Assembly: GCA_045587485.1 (NCBI GenBank)
Contig: JAZNCI010000075.1
Location: 1-10,307, forward strand
Origin: SIG440 sp045587485
GTDB taxonomy: Bacteria; Bacillota; Clostridia; Monoglobales; Monoglobaceae
Direction: 5' to 3'
Length of the DNA: 10,307 nucleotides
Part shown: piece by piece, positions 6,611-10,307 of the stretch
Position numbering within the stretch: position 1 is the first letter of the stretch
How the letters are laid out: each line of letters starts with the position of its first letter
Notes under the pieces: generated by a model
Told to the model about the DNA's origin: nothing
Seen by the model: only the letters and a program-made list of their open reading frames with translations
The model's database searches: none
Program-made: the position numbers and the translations under genes

Positions 6611-6648
6611 TTTACAATACCACTTATTTTGTTATAATGTATTGTAAA
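6611..6648 (+). promoter_or_regulatory. MFS transporter promoter flanked by a perfect inverted repeat
   Basis: TTTACA (6611-6616), a 16-base spacer and TATAAT (6633-6638) form a good housekeeping promoter. The -35 is the start of TTTACAATAC (6611-6620), and its exact reverse complement GTATTGTAAA (6639-6648) begins right after the -10. The 10-bp arms are 18 bases apart. Since the left arm lies upstream of the predicted start near 6645, this is a DNA-level operator rather than an RNA hairpin. A bound protein would block or bridge the promoter. Confidence 0.65.
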
Positions 6649-6670
6649 TTAAGGAAAGAGGAAACCTGAA

Positions 6671-7969
6671 ATGAACAAATTAAATGTTAAAAAATTAAAT
6701 ATAAGCTATACGTGGGTAATTGTCGGACTCAGTTTTTTAATGGTTGCTACAAGTTTAGGGTTGTGCAGCAACGGCAGAAGCTTATACTTAACGGCCATTA
6801 CCGATGCTCTCAATCTGCCCCGTGGCGCGTTTTCCCTTAATGATACCCTGAGATATTTCACAACTACAATACTTAACATGTTTTTCGGCAATCTAGTTTA
6901 CCGTTTTGGAATAAAAAAACTTATTTGCGCAGGATTTAGCTGTTTGATTATCTTTGCTTTAATTAATTCTTTTGCTACCAATCTGTTTTCCTTCTACATG
7001 GGAAGTATCTTTCTTGGAATAGGACTTTCCTGGACTACCACAACAATGGCAAGCGTAATTGTTAATAAATGGTGTAAAACAAACAAAGGAACCATAACCG
7101 GTGTCATTCTGGCCGCCAACGGTATTGGCGGTGCTATTGCGGTACAGGTTCTGTCGCCAATTATTTTCCAGGAAGGAAACCCCTTTGGGTACCGCATCTC
7201 TTATCATCTGGTTTCAATTGTTTTAGCAGTTGTATTACTGCTCATTATCTTGCTATACAAGGAAAACCCAAAGGGTGAAAATGAAAAAACCATCATCCCT
7301 GCAAAAAAACATAAAACGCGAGGAGATGGTTGGGTTGGAATGGATTATGCAATTGCCGTCAGAAAACCCTATTTTTACCTCGCCATTCTCTGTATGTTTT
7401 TTACAGGAATGGCGCTACAAGGACTGAGCGGTGTTGCTCTTCCGCATATGTATGACATTGGCATTGATGTGGCCTTTGTAGCCACAATTTCAAGTATAAG
7501 TGGCCTTTTACTAACAGTGTCAAAATTTTCTACTGGTTTTCTGTACGATAGGGTTGGTATGAGGATTTCTATGAATATATGTTTCTTCTGTTCATTTATT
7601 TCCATCATCGGACTGGTTCTTATTACTAACACACCACTAGGATATGCTATTGCACTTATCAGAAGCTTTTTTGGTTCCTTCGCACTTCCGCTTGAAACCG
7701 TTATGCTACCTCTTTTTGCTATGGAGCTCTTCGGTAACAAGGAATATGAAAAGTTTGTGGGAGTCTTTGCCTCCGCCAGCACCGCAGGCTTTGCAATTGG
7801 CTCGCCGCTTGGCAACATCTGTTTCGACCTGCTTGGCAACTATAACCTTGCCTTTTATATTTTTGGTGCTATGCTGATTTTTGTTTCTATCGCAATGCAA
7901 TATGTTCTTTCTGCCGCTAACCGCGACAGGAAAATAATCGAAAACACAAAAAAAGAAGTTATGGCATAA
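6671..7969 (+). CDS. MFS transporter
   Basis: The 432-residue protein is hydrophobic throughout, with about twelve membrane segments in two halves split by a charged cytoplasmic loop near residues 195-230. The first segment spans about 13-31. Motif-A-like loops appear after segment 2 (GNLVYRFGIKK, 73-83) and in the second half (GFLYDRVGMR, 288-297), as in major facilitator transporters. The general pattern (N-terminal SYTWVIVGLSFLM, the NKWCKTNKGTITGVI loop) resembles carboxylate carriers of the oxalate/formate or monocarboxylate type, but the substrate cannot be read from sequence. ATG at 6671 has an AAGGAAAGAGG ribosome region nine bases upstream. It is divergent from the AraC gene and shares a promoter motif with the Fe-S hydro-lyase operon, so import of the hydro-lyase substrate is the best guess. 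Its transcript ends at the hairpin at 7976. Confidence 0.88.
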   Translation: MNKLNVKKLNISYTWVIVGLSFLMVATSLGLCSNGRSLYLTAITDALNLPRGAFSLNDTLRYFTTTILNMFFGNLVYRFGIKKLICAGFSCLIIFALINSFATNLFSFYMGSIFLGIGLSWTTTTMASVIVNKWCKTNKGTITGVILAANGIGGAIAVQVLSPIIFQEGNPFGYRISYHLVSIVLAVVLLLIILLYKENPKGENEKTIIPAKKHKTRGDGWVGMDYAIAVRKPYFYLAILCMFFTGMALQGLSGVALPHMYDIGIDVAFVATISSISGLLLTVSKFSTGFLYDRVGMRISMNICFFCSFISIIGLVLITNTPLGYAIALIRSFFGSFALPLETVMLPLFAMELFGNKEYEKFVGVFASASTAGFAIGSPLGNICFDLLGNYNLAFYIFGAMLIFVSIAMQYVLSAANRDRKIIENTKKEVMA

Positions 7970-7975
7970 TATGAA

Positions 7976-8002
7976 ACGCCCTCCTTTACGCAAGGAGGGC
8001 GT
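7976..8002. terminator. Shared terminator between the MFS gene and htpG
   Basis: ACGCCCTCCTT and AAGGAGGGCGT form a perfect 11-bp stem with the five-base loop TACGC. On the plus strand it is followed by T-rich CTTGTTTATTTT, and it begins seven bases after the MFS stop. On the minus strand it follows the htpG stop by about ten bases, with a shorter run, TTTCAT. It should stop transcription from both converging genes. Confidence 0.9.
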
Positions 8003-8012
8003 CTTGTTTATT

Positions 8013-9941
8013 TTACATCAATTCACAAACCAAATCAGCATATTCGGCAGGGTTTTCAATATCGAGTCCTGCAATCAAAAGGCTTTGTGCATAAAGAATT
8101 TTAGCATATTTTTTTGCCTTTTCCTTATCGTTTTCAAAGGCGTTCTTGAGCGCCTCCATTACCTTGTGGCTGGGATTTATTTCAAGAACTCGTTCTGCTT
8201 TCATCTGCCCCATTTCGGCGCCGCCCGGCATTGATTTAAAATACTTTTCCATCTCCAGGGTTATTGGTCCCTCGGTTGTCAGGCACACAGGATGGCTTTT
8301 CAGCTTATTTGAAACTCTTACATTTGCAACCTCTCCCGAAAGGGTTTCCTTTACAAAATCAATTAAATCCTTGTTTTCCTCTGCAGATTTTTCGATATCC
8401 TTCTTTTCTTCTTCGCTTTCAAGACCAAGGTCATTGTCATTCACTGACTTGAACTGCTTTTCTTCATAATTCATCAGCATCTGAACAACGAAATCATCTA
8501 CACTATCTGTCATATAGAGGATTTCATAACCTTTTTCCTTTACAATTTCTGTCTGTGGCAGCTGGTCAATCTTTGCAACTGTTTCGCCACTTGCAAAGTA
8601 AATAAACTTTTGTTCCACGGGCATACGGCTTACATATTCAGCAAGTGAAACCAGCTTACCTTCGGTTGATGAATAAAACATCAAAAGGTCTGAAAGCAAA
8701 TCCCTATGCATACCAAAATTATCTACAACCCCATATTTAAGCTGAATTCCGAACGCCTTATAAAAGGTGTCATAACCATCACGATTATCGGTCATCATTT
8801 TTTTGAGCTCTGACTTGATTTTCTTTTCAAGGTTATTCGCAATCACTTTCAGTTGCTTGTCGTGCTGAAGAATTTCTCTTGAAATATTAAGTGACAGGTT
8901 CTGCGAATCAACTACACCCTTTACAAATCTGAAATGCTCGGGCAGAAGGTCGGCGCATTTATCCATTATCATAACACCGCTTGTATAAAGCTGTAGACCC
9001 TTTTCGTACTCCTTGGTGAAATATCCGTAAGGAGCCTTTGCAGGTATAAACAGCATTGCCCTATAGTCAACCGTACCCTCGGCACTTACACGGATTACAC
9101 GGGCAGGGTCTTCCATATCAAAAAAATGTTCTTTATAAAAGCTCTTACATTCCTCATCGGTTGCCTCTGACTTTGCTCTCTGCCAAATGGGAACCATACT
9201 GTTTATGGTTTCGTTCTCGATATATTTCTCCACTCGGGTTTCCTTGTTGCCTTTTTCGTCAACCTCACCGGTCTCCACGCTGCGGCTTTTTTCCATATCC
9301 ATCTTTATTGGATAACGGATGTAATCCGAGTACTTTTTAACCAGACTTTTAATACGGTATGCATCAAGAAATTCTGTATAATTTTCATCATCGTTATCAT
9401 CTTTAATATACATTATTATATCAGTACCAACCGTGCTTTTTTCGTCCTCGGTAATTGTATATCCGTCAGCACCCGAGGATTCCCACACATAGGCAGCCTC
9501 CTGTCCATATGCTTTGGAAATAACCTTCACTCTGTCGCTGACCATAAATGCAGAATAAAACCCTACACCAAACTGACCGATGATATCTATTTCATCATTT
9601 TTGCCCGCCTGCTCTTTAAGGTCGTTTTTAAACTTAAATGAGCCGCTGTTTGCAATAACACCAAGGTTTTTCTCCATATCCTCCTCGGTCATTCCTATAC
9701 CGTTATCTGATACGGTTATCGTTCTTGCTTCCTTATCTATTTTTATATCGATCTTAAAATCGCTGCGACTCATACCAACCTTATCATCTGTAAGTGAAAT
9801 ATAGCACAGTTTATCCAGTGCATCACTGGCATTTGAAATAATTTCACGAAGGAAAATTTCCTTGTGTGTGTAAATTGAATTAATCATAAGATCAAGTAGT
9901 CTTTTCGACTCTGCCTTAAACTGTTTTTTACCCATTTCCAT
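8013..9941 (-). CDS. htpG: HtpG, bacterial Hsp90 molecular chaperone
   Basis: The 642-residue protein is a full-length HtpG. The N-terminal GHKL ATPase carries REIISNASDALDKL (catalytic E33, Mg-binding N37), DNGIGM (79-84), GVIANSGS (94-101) and GQFGVGFYSAF (122-132). The middle domain includes RVIRVSAEGTVDYRAMLFIP and the LNISREILQHDKQLK segment, whose arginine contacts ATP phosphate in the family. The C-terminal dimerisation domain follows, without the eukaryotic MEEVD tail. The homodimer refolds and stabilises cytosolic client proteins using ATP, usually with DnaK. The start at 9941 has GAAAGG six bases upstream. A longer frame back to 9989 would begin upstream of the promoter and is not real; ATG at 9935 is an alternative losing two residues. 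No other chaperone genes adjoin it. Control appears to be by a CtsR-like site at the promoter. Confidence 0.97.
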   Translation of the reverse strand: MEMGKKQFKAESKRLLDLMINSIYTHKEIFLREIISNASDALDKLCYISLTDDKVGMSRSDFKIDIKIDKEARTITVSDNGIGMTEEDMEKNLGVIANSGSFKFKNDLKEQAGKNDEIDIIGQFGVGFYSAFMVSDRVKVISKAYGQEAAYVWESSGADGYTITEDEKSTVGTDIIMYIKDDNDDENYTEFLDAYRIKSLVKKYSDYIRYPIKMDMEKSRSVETGEVDEKGNKETRVEKYIENETINSMVPIWQRAKSEATDEECKSFYKEHFFDMEDPARVIRVSAEGTVDYRAMLFIPAKAPYGYFTKEYEKGLQLYTSGVMIMDKCADLLPEHFRFVKGVVDSQNLSLNISREILQHDKQLKVIANNLEKKIKSELKKMMTDNRDGYDTFYKAFGIQLKYGVVDNFGMHRDLLSDLLMFYSSTEGKLVSLAEYVSRMPVEQKFIYFASGETVAKIDQLPQTEIVKEKGYEILYMTDSVDDFVVQMLMNYEEKQFKSVNDNDLGLESEEEKKDIEKSAEENKDLIDFVKETLSGEVANVRVSNKLKSHPVCLTTEGPITLEMEKYFKSMPGGAEMGQMKAERVLEINPSHKVMEALKNAFENDKEKAKKYAKILYAQSLLIAGLDIENPAEYADLVCELM

Positions 9942-9960
9942 TACCTGCCTTTCATTGATT

Positions 9961-9989
9961 ATAATATCACTTTTTAGCACGCAAGTCAA
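9961..9989 (-). promoter_or_regulatory. htpG promoter
   Basis: The minus strand has TTGACT (9984-9989), a 17-base spacer and TATTAT (9961-9966), a strong sigma-A-type promoter. Transcription would begin near 9954, leaving a short leader that just holds the ribosome site at 9944-9953. Confidence 0.75.
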
Positions 9990-10000
9990 CCAAGGTCAAA
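9984..10000 (+). promoter_or_regulatory. CtsR-like heat-shock operator
   Basis: The plus strand reads AGTCAACCAAGGTCAAA. The CtsR consensus is a directly repeated heptad RGTCAAA separated by NAN; here the heptads are AGTCAAC and GGTCAAA with CAA between, so one base deviates. The site covers the htpG -35 element, the right place for repression that is lifted by heat. The heptad form is established for CtsR; binding here is inferred. Confidence 0.6.
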
Positions 10001-10031
10001 TAAAATAATTTTATAATTTTTCAAAAAACTA

Positions 10032-10060
10032 TTGCAAGATTTTCAAATATATGTTATTAT
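10032..10060 (+). promoter_or_regulatory. Promoter leading into the hairpin/tRNA-half region
   Basis: TTGCAA (10032-10037), a 17-base spacer and TATTAT (10055-10060) with an upstream TG (extended -10) form a good promoter. The predicted start is near 10067, at the foot of a TTGCA/TGCAA hairpin (10068-10072 with 10082-10086). No protein gene follows, so the transcript is probably a non-coding or tRNA precursor RNA. Confidence 0.55.
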
Positions 10061-10085
10061 ATTAGAGTTGCAAAAATAAGCTGCA

Positions 10086-10143
10086 ATATGAGGATTAAGC
10101 GTAATGCTCCTCCTCGGGGTTACCTCTCCCGTGTAAAAATTAT
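10086..10143 (+). repeat. Hairpin module, copy 1 (58 bp)
   Basis: This block recurs at 10249. It begins ATATGAGGATTAAGC and ends TCTCCCGTGTAAAAATTAT. GAGGA/TCCTC and AGC/GCT can pair as a hairpin with loop GTAAT, and CGGGG/TCCCG can pair around a 7-base loop. TTACCTC in that loop can alternatively pair, with one mismatch, with GAGGTTA just downstream (10144-10150). A 21-codon frame opens at the ATG at 10088 but has no ribosome site and is not kept in copy 2, so an RNA or DNA role is more likely than a peptide. The RNA class is not recognised. Confidence 0.65.
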
Positions 10144-10161
10144 GAGGTTATAATTTAATAT

Positions 10162-10200
10162 GCAGGTATGGCGGAATTGGCAGACGCGCATGGTTCAGGC
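10162..10200 (+). pseudogene. 5' half of a tRNA-Leu (anticodon CAG), 3' half missing
   Basis: From 10162 the sequence follows a bacterial tRNA-Leu: acceptor strand GCAGGTA, T8 G9, D stem GCG/CGC around GAATTGGCAGA, anticodon stem strand CATGG and loop TTCAGGC with anticodon CAG at 10196-10198. After the loop the expected pairing strand (TCATG or CCATG) is replaced by TACGC. No leucine variable arm, no GTTCRA T loop and no TACCTGC acceptor partner appear in the remaining 107 bases. It is therefore a truncated tRNA, or a tRNA interrupted by something longer than the window. Confidence 0.7.
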
Positions 10201-10217
10201 TACGCCACCTCGGTGAA

Positions 10218-10246
10218 AATCAGTTGAAATCGGTTTATCCGTTTTC
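10218..10246 (+). other. Hairpin-forming spacer between the tRNA half and module copy 2
   Basis: GAAATCGG and CCGTTTTC can pair around TTTAT with a single T-T mismatch. Slightly upstream, CAC/GTG closes a CTCG loop (10207-10214 region). The hairpin has no proper U-tract and is not a tRNA T arm, because its loop is not seven bases and lacks TTCRA. Its role is unknown. Confidence 0.4.
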
Positions 10247-10248
10247 AT

Positions 10249-10307
10249 ATATGAGGATTAAGCGGTTTTGCTCCTCCTCGGAGTTACCTCTCCCGTGTAA
10301 AAATTAT
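10249..10307 (+). repeat. Hairpin module, copy 2 (59 bp, reaches the window edge)
   Basis: This copy matches copy 1 along its whole length except for the first hairpin loop (GGTTTT instead of GTAAT) and one G-to-A change in CGGAG. Start-to-start distance is 163 bp. The flanking sequences before the two copies are unrelated, so the repeat begins sharply at ATATGAGG. It may continue beyond the window. Confidence 0.7.

Noticed and set aside
7375..7993. Minus-strand open frames across the end of the MFS gene
   Set aside because: They overlap the transporter, have no ribosome site or family features, and run through the terminator hairpin.
9942..9989. N-terminal extension of HtpG
   Set aside because: The extension would be encoded across the -35 and -10 elements, has no ribosome site, and is not part of the family N-terminus.
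9968..9990. CIRCE element (HrcA operator) at htpG
   Set aside because: Only one half resembles GAGTGCTAA; the partner half at the required spacing matches about half of its positions.
10088..10153. 21-residue leader peptide in module copy 1
   Set aside because: There is no ribosome site, and the one-base length difference in copy 2 changes the reading frame, so the peptide is not conserved between copies.
10086..10307. T-box or known riboswitch leader
   Set aside because: No T-box AGGGTGGNACCGCG antiterminator sequence and no conserved core of the common riboswitches can be seen.

Overview
The window looks like chromosomal DNA from an anaerobic, low-GC Firmicute, most likely of class Clostridia. 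The basis is AT-rich intergenic DNA, strong AGGAGG-type ribosome binding sites, TTGACA/TATAAT-type promoters, a two-subunit oxygen-sensitive class I hydro-lyase, a CtsR-like heat-shock operator and a hairpin-rich interspersed repeat. The genus cannot be named from sequence alone.

Layout from left to right. Positions 1-249 hold no convincing gene; a short open frame runs off the left edge on the minus strand. A minus-strand operon follows: an M20 metallopeptidase (1530-2663), then a CapA-like metallophosphatase-fold protein (250-1530) whose start codon overlaps the peptidase stop by one base. Its proposed promoter lies about 270 bp upstream (2940-2968) and carries a palindrome at the start site. 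The leader may encode a 44-residue protein. Between this promoter and the next operon sits an array of short hairpins separated by ATGAATT units (3014-3132). A second minus-strand operon encodes the alpha and beta subunits of a fumarase/tartrate-dehydratase-type hydro-lyase plus a DUF4886 SGNH-hydrolase-like protein (3280-5423). Next come an AraC-family regulator (minus) and a divergent MFS transporter (plus). The transporter and htpG converge on a strong shared terminator. htpG (Hsp90) reads leftward from a promoter overlapped by a CtsR-like site.

The central region looks like one small carboxylate-type regulon: regulator, transporter and Fe-S hydro-lyase. The sequence support is that the transporter and hydro-lyase promoters share TATAATGTATTGYAAAT, with the motif abutting the -10 in both. 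At the transporter the motif also forms one arm of a perfect 10-bp inverted repeat that spans the promoter. The substrate is unknown; fumarate/malate or tartrate are the obvious candidates for the enzyme class.

The right end (10032-10307) is the least ordinary part. A promoter leads into a 58-bp hairpin module, then the 5' half of a tRNA-Leu(CAG) whose 3' half is absent, then a second nearly identical copy of the module that reaches the window edge. The two module copies differ almost only in one hairpin loop. A tandem partial duplication of a tRNA leader is the simplest explanation, but a conserved structured RNA or an interrupted tRNA cannot be excluded here.
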